DNA of 64,000 bases from Shewanella sp. OPT22 (GTDB taxonomy: Bacteria > Pseudomonadota > Gammaproteobacteria > Enterobacterales > Shewanellaceae), in NCBI RefSeq assembly GCF_004168585.1, contig NZ_PGVH01000033.1, positions 72,591 to 136,590 on the forward strand. Direction: 5' to 3'. The translations under genes were made by a program, and so were the position numbers. Below are positions 8,345 through 15,766 of the stretch, piece by piece (position 1 is the first letter of the stretch; each line of letters starts with the position of its first letter). Below the pieces are notes generated by a model. It saw only the letters and a program-made list of their open reading frames with translations, did no database searches and was not told where the DNA came from.

Positions 8345-8406
8345 TTAGTTGTATCCTAAATTAACCAGCGATATATCAATAATAGTTTATTACCAAGGGG
8401 AGATTA

Positions 8407-8748
8407 ATGGAAATAAATGCACAAGTTATATTAGCAATTGTTGCTGTGATTGGACTCATATACTTTATTTTTGGTGCAAAAAAAGGATTGTTGATTTTTG
8501 AACTTCACTTTAAAAAAGGGCGACTGGATACGCATAAAGGCAAAGTGCCTGAAAAATTCATGCGGGAAGCCAGAGAGTTAGCTAAAAAACACAAACTGAC
8601 AGGTGTTGTGCGTGCTGAAAAGAAATCAGGTGTTCGATTGCATGTTTCTGCAACCATTAATGATGAAATGGCGCAACGACTTAGAAATGTATTCCCATTT
8701 GAACTTTACGATAAGAAAAGTGGCGATGCGGGAAAGCGTTCAGCCTAA
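8407..8748 (+). CDS. DUF3634 family membrane-anchored protein
   Basis: 113 residues. An N-terminal membrane helix (about residues 5-25, VILAIVAVIGLIYFIFGAKKG) precedes a basic cytoplasmic domain (LLIFELHFKKGRLDTHKGKVPEKFMREARELAKKHKLTGVVRAEKKSGVRLHVSATINDEMAQRLRNVFP). This matches the short DUF3634 family found in Shewanella and Vibrio. A strong GGGGAG site precedes the ATG. Function of the family is not known. Confidence 0.85.
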   Translation: MEINAQVILAIVAVIGLIYFIFGAKKGLLIFELHFKKGRLDTHKGKVPEKFMREARELAKKHKLTGVVRAEKKSGVRLHVSATINDEMAQRLRNVFPFELYDKKSGDAGKRSA

Positions 8749-8917
8749 TTGTTATTGAGGCATAAACTGAGCTGATCCGATGTGTATATGCCTTTAGAGT
8801 TGATACTCTATTTGGGTTAATTGCTCTAACTTAGGTTGTAATATTAGCGAAATATTTTGCTAATGGCAGTATGCAGAAGTTCTAAAGGGGCGTAAGTACA
8901 CTTTAAAAGGATCTAAA

Positions 8918-10747
8918 ATGTATTTGAGAAAGTCACTTTTGTCACTGTCTGTGATGAGTTTATTGTCTGCTTGTGGGAGCGATGATAAAAAAGATGAGCC
9001 TATTGTCATCGTACCTCCAACACCACCCGTTGCTACAAACTATGATCATCAGATTAATGGCACGGTTTTATTCCAAGGTAATGTAAGTAGCGCTCAAGTT
9101 TGTGTCGATTTGGACATGAATAAAGCATGTGATGACGAAGAACCTACAGCGACATCAAATAACGAAGGTGTCTATCAAATTGAGTGGACCTCTCAGCAAA
9201 AGTCACCTGACTATTATCTGTTAGCAAGTTGGAGCAGTGCTGCTTCTGCTACTAACTTACCGCAACCACTGCGAGTGAATATAGCTTCAGGTTTTGTGGG
9301 GCAAGGATTTTCTAAGACTCACTCCGCATCAACTCGTTCTGTAAGTCAGTTATTTGCTTTGAAGGATCATGCTGGTGCGATCAATGCGCTGACGGATATT
9401 GAATTCCAACGTTATCAGCTGATGCTCGCTGCTAATAAAACGGATTCTGAGATTCAAGTGTTCAGAGCACGTTTAGCCGTTATTCTAAAATCCGTTTATG
9501 GTGTTACATCTGATGATGTTTTTATGATGACTGCAGAAGAGTCACAATCTGACGTTTTTGTTTCTACATTTGAAGTTCAACGTTATATTTTTGCGTTAAT
9601 TGCTGAGTTAGTGTCAGATCCTTTGGCTGTCGATGAGGTGATGTCAGCGAGTATTGAACAGATAAGAGCTTTGATAGCACAGAGTCAATTATCAGTTTTA
9701 GATTACTTAGCTACAGAGCCGCTTGATCTTACCTATGTGATCAATGAGGTTCTAACTGCGCAAGGTTATATTGAGCAGCCAATTTCTGACAACTTATTGT
9801 CTCAAACTGATTGGGATGTTGTGTTTGATGGTTTAGGTTTTAAAGATACGCCTGAGTCTCGCAACACTGAAGATAACTTTACTCTTGCGCCTTCGCACTT
9901 GAATTCATCATTTACGTTAAATTACGGTGATGAGAGTGAATACATGTTTGGCGCTATTATCCCCGAACCTACTGGAGCGGGTGCTCCTAAAGCTTTTTCA
10001 TTGATAGTGAATTTCGATGAGGAAGATGAGATCCCTCAGGAATGCTGGAATACGGATTTAAACCGCTGGATTAACTCGGATAGAGCTGATTCTGACTATC
10101 AGCCAAAAGACATAGAGATCAGCGGAAATGAGATTACAACGTTCTATGATGGAACAGAAGTCCCCATTAAAATACGAATAGAAAAAGTAAGCACTCACTC
10201 TGAAGTATGGTCATCAATGCTTGCATCTTCACCTGAGCAGTACAAGCTCAGTGAGGTAAACTGGCCAAGTACCGTTTACCGTTATTTTACTTCGCAACAA
10301 GGTCAAGTGCTTTGCCGTGATGAAGATTACATTACCCATACTATGGTAGCGAGCTCTGTTGAAACCTTGTCATCTTCGAATATTGCAGAATCTCTCTATC
10401 CAAGTTTTTATCCCGAAGACGTATCGGTTGATGAAGTTAATCAACGTTTTACCATTGACGATTTAGGTACTTATGAATGGATGTTACTTGATGCAGCGCC
10501 TAATGGCTCACCTCACTTACGTGTTATTCAGTTAGAGTCTGATATTCCTGATAACTTACAGAATAATGTTGATCCTAGTGATTATCTCATTGAGGCTTCA
10601 GAGCTTATTGAAGTCAACATCTATGATGCGTGGGATTATGATGTATTTAACGATCACTTATTTATCACCTTTGATGGGCATACAAATGATTTTAATGAGC
10701 ACATAAAAAACCACTTTAAGCAATTTGGTGCGCCAATAGTTCCTTAG
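8918..10747 (+). CDS. Large outer-membrane-type lipoprotein, unknown function
   Basis: 609 residues with a lipoprotein signal peptide (MYLRKSLLSLSVMSLLSACGSDDK; lipobox LLSAC, Cys19) followed by a Pro-rich linker (PIVIVPPTPPVAT). Residues 45-110 (INGTVLFQGNVSSAQVCVDLDMNKACDDEEPTATSNNEGVYQIEW) resemble a carboxypeptidase-regulatory-like beta domain with a calcium-binding-like DxDxNxxCDxxEP loop. The rest is acidic and rich in Ser/Thr/Asp. An AAGGA site sits before the ATG. Monocistronic. Probably surface or periplasmic; role unknown. Confidence 0.8.
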   Translation: MYLRKSLLSLSVMSLLSACGSDDKKDEPIVIVPPTPPVATNYDHQINGTVLFQGNVSSAQVCVDLDMNKACDDEEPTATSNNEGVYQIEWTSQQKSPDYYLLASWSSAASATNLPQPLRVNIASGFVGQGFSKTHSASTRSVSQLFALKDHAGAINALTDIEFQRYQLMLAANKTDSEIQVFRARLAVILKSVYGVTSDDVFMMTAEESQSDVFVSTFEVQRYIFALIAELVSDPLAVDEVMSASIEQIRALIAQSQLSVLDYLATEPLDLTYVINEVLTAQGYIEQPISDNLLSQTDWDVVFDGLGFKDTPESRNTEDNFTLAPSHLNSSFTLNYGDESEYMFGAIIPEPTGAGAPKAFSLIVNFDEEDEIPQECWNTDLNRWINSDRADSDYQPKDIEISGNEITTFYDGTEVPIKIRIEKVSTHSEVWSSMLASSPEQYKLSEVNWPSTVYRYFTSQQGQVLCRDEDYITHTMVASSVETLSSSNIAESLYPSFYPEDVSVDEVNQRFTIDDLGTYEWMLLDAAPNGSPHLRVIQLESDIPDNLQNNVDPSDYLIEASELIEVNIYDAWDYDVFNDHLFITFDGHTNDFNEHIKNHFKQFGAPIVP

Positions 10748-10772
10748 TAAAATATCCAGTTCAAAAAATATT

Positions 10773-10799
10773 TAAACCTTTTCCTCTTCTTGTTCGTAA
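10773..10799 (+). promoter_or_regulatory. Weak ECF-sigma/ChrR-type promoter candidate before first DUF2878 gene
   Basis: TAAAC (10773-10777), 17 bases, then CGTAA (10795-10799): the same 17-bp spacing and -10 element as the better copies at 13078 and 14518, but only three of five -35 bases match TGATC. It lies 36 bp before the preferred start codon at 10835, which supports that start over the ATG at 10799 inside the promoter. Confidence 0.35.
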
Positions 10800-10834
10800 T
10801 GACAGTTTCAACAGGGATGTATGAGGAAAGGGTT

Positions 10835-11353
10835 ATGTTGTCGAACTTACTTATTTTTTGCGTAATGTTTGCCGGTTGTATTGTCTTTGGCAGTATCTTT
10901 GCACCAGCAGTCATTGTATGGGCTATTGCTCATTTACTAAGACTCAATTCTATAGCTGAGCTTAATTTAGTTCTATTCGTTGTCGCTCTTGGTGGCACAG
11001 TAGATAACATTTTAATGCACTCAGGTTTTATTCAATTTAACAGCCACAGTGATATGGCCCATCAAACATCAGTCATTCCGATTTGGTCTTGGATGATCTG
11101 GTTGGGTTTCGGTTTAACATTAAATCATGCTCTAAAATTCTTAGAGTCATCAATATGGTTACAATTAGCTTTTGGTGCGATAGTTCCACCACTGGGATAT
11201 CTACTCGGTGAGCGTGCAGGTGCTCTTACATTTGAAACATCTACTCAAGCTACTTTGGTCACTTTCGGTATTATCTGGTCAGTATTGATGCCTATCTTCT
11301 TCACTCTCAAACACTGGATTTTGACCGACAGAATTGAGAATAGAGTGGTATAG
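10835..11353 (+). CDS. DUF2878 family integral membrane protein (copy 1)
   Basis: 172 residues from the ATG at 10835, chosen because GAGGAAAGG lies right before it, while upstream in-frame starts fall inside the candidate promoter. Four to five hydrophobic helices; the family-typical SWMIWLGFGLTLNHALKFLESS motif is clear, as are ALGGTVDN and IVPPLGYLLGERAGAL. DUF2878 genes regularly sit with cyclopropane-synthase-like, DUF1365, DUF3833 and chalcone-isomerase-like genes in ECF-sigma/ChrR clusters, as here, suggesting a role in membrane lipid remodelling under photooxidative or related stress. Followed by an intrinsic terminator at 11377. Confidence 0.85.
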   Translation: MLSNLLIFCVMFAGCIVFGSIFAPAVIVWAIAHLLRLNSIAELNLVLFVVALGGTVDNILMHSGFIQFNSHSDMAHQTSVIPIWSWMIWLGFGLTLNHALKFLESSIWLQLAFGAIVPPLGYLLGERAGALTFETSTQATLVTFGIIWSVLMPIFFTLKHWILTDRIENRVV

Positions 11354-11376
11354 AGTCCTTTAGGTAGCTCGCATTT

Positions 11377-11406
11377 GACCGCAGAATTGTTTGCGGTCTT
11401 TTTTTT
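11377..11406 (+). terminator. Intrinsic terminator after first DUF2878 gene
   Basis: GACCGCA (11377-11383) pairs perfectly with TGCGGTC (11392-11398) and is followed by eight T. It separates the two DUF2878 copies, so the second needs its own promoter (see 11406). Confidence 0.85.
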
Positions 11407-11432
11407 GAACTTTATTCTTTGCTTCAGCGTAA
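11406..11432 (+). promoter_or_regulatory. ECF-sigma/ChrR-type promoter candidate before second DUF2878 gene
   Basis: TGAAC (11406-11410), 17 bases, CGTAA (11428-11432): four of five -35 matches to TGATC with the exact spacing and -10 of the two perfect copies in this cluster. Directly behind the terminator at 11377 and 34 bp before the ATG at 11467. Confidence 0.5.
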
Positions 11433-11466
11433 GTAATTAAACCCATTCGCTTTGGTTACCAAGACT

Positions 11467-11997
11467 ATGAACAAAAACTTCATCTCTCTAGTGTGTAACG
11501 GACTGCTTTATAACTTGATGTGGCTTGGTTGTATTACCTATAAATCCGCATTTATCCCTATCGTTCTGATGTGGGTATGTTGGCTCTTAATTTGTCGAAG
11601 TTCAGTATCTGAGCGCGGGTTAATTTTGTTCGTGGTGTTAATGGGAGGAATCTTTGATTCGGTTTTGATGCAGCTTCAGGTTTTTCAGTTTGATCAAGAG
11701 TCTAAGCTAATTGTTCCTCTTTGGCTGTGGGCAATCTGGTTAAGTTTTTCTTTGACGTTATTTCATGCATTAAAGGCTTTGTCTAAATCCGTGGTTTTAC
11801 AAATCTTAGTTGGTGCCACATTTGCACCTTTAGCTTACTTTGCGGGCAGAGAGTTTGATGCTGTTCAGTTTGGTTATTCTGATAGAACAACGCTCATTAT
11901 TCTCGGCTTAGCTTGGGCCGTTTTACTCCCCAGCTTTTTTTTAGTGAAGAGAATACTTCTAGAGTCAACGGAGGGAACCCATGAGAACTTTGCTTAA
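11467..11997 (+). CDS. DUF2878 family integral membrane protein (copy 2)
   Basis: 176 residues from the ATG at 11467 (a TTG 15 bp upstream is also in frame). Paralogue of the preceding gene: the motif LWLWAIWLSFSLTLFHALKALSKS matches SWMIWLGFGLTLNHALKFLESS, and VLMGGIFDSVLMQ matches VALGGTVDNILMH. Four to five transmembrane helices. It overlaps the next gene (start 11981) by 17 bp, so it heads an operon with the chalcone-isomerase-like and DUF3833 genes. Confidence 0.82.
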   Translation: MNKNFISLVCNGLLYNLMWLGCITYKSAFIPIVLMWVCWLLICRSSVSERGLILFVVLMGGIFDSVLMQLQVFQFDQESKLIVPLWLWAIWLSFSLTLFHALKALSKSVVLQILVGATFAPLAYFAGREFDAVQFGYSDRTTLIILGLAWAVLLPSFFLVKRILLESTEGTHENFA

Positions 11998-12526
11998 GAC
12001 ACTCATATTTTTAGGGTTAGTCCTCAGTTTTCAAGCTGGTGCATCTTCTTTAAGCCAATGTTCAAAGCAAAATGAGGGGCTAAGTGATGCAAAGGAAAGT
12101 CTGAATCTCGTAGGAACTGCAAAATTGAAAGTGTGGTTTTGGAATGTCTATACCAGCGATTTATATACGCCTACAGGAAAATACTCTGGTAAAGAACAAT
12201 GCTTACTTTTTGAAATTAACTATTTAATGGATATATCAAAAGAAGAATTAATCAATAGCACAGTAGAAAACTGGCAGCATCTGGGGTTAACACCAAACGA
12301 TTATCAAGGGTTTGTTTTTAAGTTAGAAAAAATTTGGCCGAATGTCTCAAAAGGAGATCAACTTGCATTTCAGGTTTTACCGACTGAAAGCGTGTTTTAC
12401 CTTAATGGAAAGCCCATCGGTAAGATTGAGGATAAACACTTCGCTTCAATATTTTTGAGTATTTGGTTGTCTAAGAAGACAACTCAACCTCGGTTAAGAA
12501 AGAAACTATTAGGGGCTACTTCATGA
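11981..12526 (+). CDS. Chalcone isomerase-like periplasmic protein
   Basis: 181 residues with a signal peptide (MRTLLKTLIFLGLVLSFQAGASS). The mature part has the chalcone-isomerase-like pattern: LVGTAKLKVWFWNVYTSDLYTPTGKY, LLFEINYLMDISKEELINSTVENWQHLG, FPN-like KIWPNVSKGDQLAFQVLP and VFYLNGKPIGKIEDKHFASIFLSIWLS. Bacterial members bind fatty acids rather than act on flavonoids. Overlaps both neighbours (17 bp and 4 bp), so it is translationally coupled within the lipid-stress operon. Confidence 0.85.
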   Translation: MRTLLKTLIFLGLVLSFQAGASSLSQCSKQNEGLSDAKESLNLVGTAKLKVWFWNVYTSDLYTPTGKYSGKEQCLLFEINYLMDISKEELINSTVENWQHLGLTPNDYQGFVFKLEKIWPNVSKGDQLAFQVLPTESVFYLNGKPIGKIEDKHFASIFLSIWLSKKTTQPRLRKKLLGATS

Positions 12527-13080
12527 AAAAACTGATTTCGTTACTACTGATCCCAATTGCAATTATTCTGGCCACGTCGTGCTCAACAAATATCCATGAA
12601 TATCAAGGTGAACAGCCAAGGTTTGATCTGAAAGACTACTTTACTGGAAATATAACCGCCTGGGGAATGTTGCAAAATTATTCTGACAAAGTAACTCGCC
12701 GTTTTTGTGTTGATATTGAGGGTGAATGGAAAGCGAATAAAGGATTGCTTAAAGAAACCTTTTATTTCGATGATGGTGAAGTCACCCATCGTAATTGGCA
12801 ATTGATGAAAATGGAAAATGGAAAGTACCTTGGTACCGCTTCCGATGTTGTTGGTGAAGCAAAAGGGCAAGAACAAGGCTTCGCATTTCACTGGAACTAT
12901 GTGTTAAAAGTCCCCGTGGATGGTAGTGAATACAACATTGCAATGGACGACTGGATGTATCGAATGGATAAAAATAGAGTCATGAATAAAACCACGATGA
13001 AGAAGTTTGGTGTAAGGGTTGGTGAAGTGACATTATTTTTTGAGAAGTCATTACCAGTAACACAGTGCAAGTCGATGTGA
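12523..13080 (+). CDS. DUF3833 family lipoprotein
   Basis: 185 residues; lipoprotein signal peptide with lipobox ATSC (Cys20). The DUF3833 pattern is visible: FDLKDYFTGNITAWGMLQNYSDKVTRRFCVDIEGEW, KETFYFDDGEVTHRNWQL, and DDWMYRMDKNRVMNKTTMKKFGVRVGEVTLFF. Starts 4 bp inside the previous gene (ATGA). Its TGA stop (13078-13080) forms part of the -35 box of the following sigma-factor promoter. DUF3833 proteins are regular partners of DUF1365/cyclopropane-synthase-like clusters. Confidence 0.88.
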   Translation: MKKLISLLLIPIAIILATSCSTNIHEYQGEQPRFDLKDYFTGNITAWGMLQNYSDKVTRRFCVDIEGEWKANKGLLKETFYFDDGEVTHRNWQLMKMENGKYLGTASDVVGEAKGQEQGFAFHWNYVLKVPVDGSEYNIAMDDWMYRMDKNRVMNKTTMKKFGVRVGEVTLFFEKSLPVTQCKSM

Positions 13081-13104
13081 TCTTTTTTACGTTCACTTCC
13101 GTAA
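13078..13104 (+). promoter_or_regulatory. ECF-sigma/ChrR-type promoter of the sigma-factor operon
   Basis: TGATC (13078-13082), 17 bases, CGTAA (13100-13104), about 32 bp before the sigma-factor ATG. The identical TGATC-N17-CGTAA occurs at 14518 before the lipid operon. Location before the sigma factor's own gene fits autoregulation. RpoE-ChrR promoters of this type carry a TGATC-like -35 element. Confidence 0.7.
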
Positions 13105-13135
13105 TAGTTTTAGAGTTTCTCAAGGACAGAAGCAC

Positions 13136-13756
13136 ATGCTTAAACGAATAGATAACTTTAAAACGAGCAAACCGTATGCTAAAGCTATATGTATGAAACA
13201 AGAATATAGCAATGAGCATCTCAGTCAGTTACTCGTTGATGTGGCTTTAAAGCGAGATCAGAAAGCATTTACAATTGTTTTCCAGCATTTTGCGCCCAAA
13301 ATTAAACGATTTGCTGTTCAGAAGTTTTCAAACTCTGACAAGGCTAACGACATCGTTCAAGACACAATGAGTAATGTATGGCGAAAAGCCCACTTGTTTT
13401 GTCCAAATAAAGGTGCTGCTCATACGTGGATTTACACTATCATGAGGAACGTTACTTTTGACGCTCTCAGGAAAATTCGCTCAGGTCGCGAAGATAATTT
13501 GAGTGAAGACATCTGGTCTTATATTGAAGGCGAAACTGAAGAGAAAGTCTTTGAAGATCACTTAGAGAAGAAGTTCATTTTAGCAAATATAAACAAATTG
13601 TCTGAAGCTCAGTTAAGTGTGGTCAAAGCATTTTACTTTTCAGAATTATCGCAAGAGCAAATATCTGAATGTTTAGATATTCCTCTTGGTACTGTTAAAT
13701 CAAGATTGAGGCTGGCCGTGGCTAAACTCAAAGGCAATATAGGGGATGACTTATGA
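13136..13756 (+). CDS. ECF RNA polymerase sigma factor (RpoE/ChrR-partner type)
   Basis: 206 residues from 13136 (AAGGA upstream; the ATG at 13193 is an alternative, giving 187 residues closer to the usual length). Sigma region 2: FTIVFQHFAPKIKRFAVQKFSNSDKANDIVQDTMSNVWRKAHLFCPNKGAAHTWIYTIMRNVTFDALRK; region 4: NINKLSEAQLSVVKAFYFSELSQEQISECLDIPLGTVKSRLRLAVAKLK. The pairing with a ChrR anti-sigma gene 4 bp inside its 3' end identifies the ECF11-like group that responds to singlet oxygen and organic peroxides in Rhodobacter. Likely controls the four promoters noted in this region. Confidence 0.93.
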   Translation: MLKRIDNFKTSKPYAKAICMKQEYSNEHLSQLLVDVALKRDQKAFTIVFQHFAPKIKRFAVQKFSNSDKANDIVQDTMSNVWRKAHLFCPNKGAAHTWIYTIMRNVTFDALRKIRSGREDNLSEDIWSYIEGETEEKVFEDHLEKKFILANINKLSEAQLSVVKAFYFSELSQEQISECLDIPLGTVKSRLRLAVAKLKGNIGDDL

Positions 13757-14433
13757 TTAAGCATCATCCAACGGATGACTTGCTCATCGCATTTTCAGCT
13801 GGTGAACTTTCATCATCATTATCAGTGGCAATTTCAACTCATATCGAAATGTGCCCAGTCTGTCGTCATCAAGTGGAGCGCTACACTGCACAAATGTCTG
13901 ATGAGAGCTTTAATCAACAAGCAGAAGTTATCGACTTTGCAGCTAACTCTGATGGCATAGGCATAGATACCAATTTTGATGACATGCTGTCTTGCATAAT
14001 GGCTGAACCAGAATCTAATTTTGTAGAGACATTTAAATCTGCGCCTTCGAAAGTGATTGGTGGTGGATTTGAACTTCCCAAAAGTTTAAGTCGTTTGAGT
14101 GTGTCAAATTTTGTGAATGTAGGGAAAATTTCAAGAGCGAGAATTGAGCTTGATGAAGAACCTGTCAGAACCAGTTTGTTAAATATTAAAGCGGGTGGTG
14201 AAGTGCCTCACCATACTCATAAAGGATTCGAGATTACGCTATTGCTTCAAGGAACATTCGAAGATGAACTTGGTGGATACGTGCCAGGTGATTTTATCAT
14301 CCTCGATGCTGAGCATACTCATCATCCAGTATCTAAAGAAGGGTGTTGGTGTCTCACAGTGGTTAATGATTCGATTCAATTTACCCAAGGGGTAAATCGG
14401 TTATTAAACCCTCTTGGAAAATTTATTTACTGA
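13753..14433 (+). CDS. chrR: ChrR-family cupin anti-sigma factor
   Basis: 226 residues. The N-terminal zinc anti-sigma domain has HPTDDLLIAFSAGELSSSL and THIEMCPVCRHQ, the HxxxCxxC zinc site; the C-terminal cupin has VPHHTHKGFEITLLLQGTFEDELGGYVPGDFIILDAEHTHHPVS with the expected His/Glu ligands. This two-domain layout is that of Rhodobacter ChrR, which holds its sigma factor inactive until singlet oxygen signals. Starts inside the sigma gene's 3' end (ATGA overlap), so the pair is co-translated. Followed by a hairpin (14452-14480). Confidence 0.93.
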   Translation: MIKHHPTDDLLIAFSAGELSSSLSVAISTHIEMCPVCRHQVERYTAQMSDESFNQQAEVIDFAANSDGIGIDTNFDDMLSCIMAEPESNFVETFKSAPSKVIGGGFELPKSLSRLSVSNFVNVGKISRARIELDEEPVRTSLLNIKAGGEVPHHTHKGFEITLLLQGTFEDELGGYVPGDFIILDAEHTHHPVSKEGCWCLTVVNDSIQFTQGVNRLLNPLGKFIY

Positions 14434-14451
14434 TCTGCGCTGCTTATCACT

Positions 14452-14480
14452 CTCCCGTTGCACAAGGAAGTGCACGGGAG
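14452..14480 (+). terminator. Hairpin after chrR, probable terminator
   Basis: CTCCCGTTGCAC pairs with GTGCACGGGAG around AAGGAA; the downstream T-tract is short and broken (CATGTTTTTCTC), so termination may be partial. The next operon has its own promoter at 14518. Confidence 0.6.
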
Positions 14481-14517
14481 TTCCCATGTTTTTCTCAAAT
14501 AAATCCTGTTTCTAGAG

Positions 14518-14544
14518 TGATCTAACTCTAAACTTAAATCGTAA
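14518..14544 (+). promoter_or_regulatory. ECF-sigma/ChrR-type promoter of the lipid-modification operon
   Basis: TGATC (14518-14522), 17 bases, CGTAA (14540-14544), 33 bp before the ATG at 14577; identical in both boxes and spacing to the copy before the sigma factor (13078). The strongest sign that the downstream five genes belong to the same regulon. Confidence 0.7.
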
Positions 14545-14576
14545 CTCATTATAAATATGGAAAAAGTGCGGCGACG

Positions 14577-15038
14577 ATGATGCAGGAAATTATAAATAAT
14601 CAACAATTCGAATATCCACAATGGCTGAGTCAGTTCATTTCTGTCTATGAACAACTCAACAAAAATAACCTAGAATTACTTGAAACCTTGTATCACCAAG
14701 ATGTTCTCTTCCAAGATCCTGTCCATCAAATCAGTGGCCTTAATCATCTAATGACTTACTGTAATTTCATGTATTCCAACACGTCTCACTGCCAGTTTTA
14801 TATTGATGAAGTCATATTTGACGGAGTGCAAGCAGGCGTTTACTGGACGATGAAATATCGCCACCCCAAACTCAATCAAGGGAATACGATAACGGTTGAA
14901 GGGCACACGCAAGTTAAAGGGGAATGTGAACGGGTGACTTATCACCGTGATTATTTAGACATGGGGGCGATGGTTTATGAACATGCACCTGTACTTGGGC
15001 GTCTGGTTCGCTGGTTAAAGCATCGGTTAGCTCAATGA
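14577..15038 (+). CDS. NTF2/SnoaL-like protein of the ChrR-linked operon
   Basis: 153 residues. NTF2-like pattern: an N-terminal helix (WLSQFISVYEQLNKNNLELLETLYHQDVLFQDPVHQISG) followed by the DP..I.G loop and strands ending with YHRDYLDMGAMVYEHAPVLGRLVRWLKHRL. Members of this group occur first in the SDR/FAD-oxidase/DUF1365/cyclopropane-synthase operon. Overlaps the next gene by 4 bp (ATGA). The role in the pathway is not known. Confidence 0.85.
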   Translation: MMQEIINNQQFEYPQWLSQFISVYEQLNKNNLELLETLYHQDVLFQDPVHQISGLNHLMTYCNFMYSNTSHCQFYIDEVIFDGVQAGVYWTMKYRHPKLNQGNTITVEGHTQVKGECERVTYHRDYLDMGAMVYEHAPVLGRLVRWLKHRLAQ

Positions 15039-15751
15039 AAAAAGTCATGATTACAGGTGCTACGTCCGGTATCGGCGAGGCTTTAGTTGAGTTGTATTAC
15101 CAGACCGGGTTTTCAGTGATAGCCTGCGGACGCAACAAAGGCAAACTGTTGCAGTTGAAAAAACGTTTTAGTGCAATTCAATGTCTGCAGTTTGATATTA
15201 CTCAGCCGGAGGAAGTCATGCAGGCTGCAGCAGACGTTTCTAAAGTTGACATTCTACTGCTTAATGCTGGTGACTGCCGTTATATTGATAATGCTTACCA
15301 TTTTGATGCCGGTGCCTTTAAACACAATATTTCAACCAACTTATTATCAGTGGGAGACCTACTGGGCTCTTTTCTTCCTAAAATGGACGCAGGATCACGT
15401 TTGGTTTTTATCAGTTCAATTGCAACTCAATTGCCATTTCCACGCGCAGAGGCTTACGGAGCGTCAAAAGCGGGGCTTGATTATTTGGCTAACAGTCTTC
15501 GTTTAGATCTTAAATCTGTGGGTGTTGATGTGACACTGGTTCACCCTGGTTTTGTAAAAACACCACTGACACATAAAAATAACTTTTTTATGCCGTTTAT
15601 CGTTGATGCACAAATGGCGGCCAAAAGAATTTACCAAGGCGTCCAGTCGAGAAAAGATTACGTTCATTTCCCACGACGTTTTACATATCTACTAAAATTA
15701 ATATCACTACTGCCTAAAAGCTGGTGGCAAAGAATAATTATAAAAGCTTGA
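15035..15751 (+). CDS. Short-chain dehydrogenase/reductase
   Basis: 238 residues. NAD(P)-binding TGATSGIGEAL (residues 7-17), NAG motif (LLLNAGDCRYID), catalytic Ser in FISSIATQLPFPRAEAYGASKAG with the YxxxK pair (Y..ASK). Classical SDR length. Lies between the NTF2-like and FAD-oxidase genes (4-bp overlap upstream, 15-bp gap downstream), so it acts in the same ChrR-controlled lipid pathway; substrate unknown. Confidence 0.92.
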   Translation: MKKVMITGATSGIGEALVELYYQTGFSVIACGRNKGKLLQLKKRFSAIQCLQFDITQPEEVMQAAADVSKVDILLLNAGDCRYIDNAYHFDAGAFKHNISTNLLSVGDLLGSFLPKMDAGSRLVFISSIATQLPFPRAEAYGASKAGLDYLANSLRLDLKSVGVDVTLVHPGFVKTPLTHKNNFFMPFIVDAQMAAKRIYQGVQSRKDYVHFPRRFTYLLKLISLLPKSWWQRIIIKA

Positions 15752-15766
15752 AAAGGAAGTCATTAA

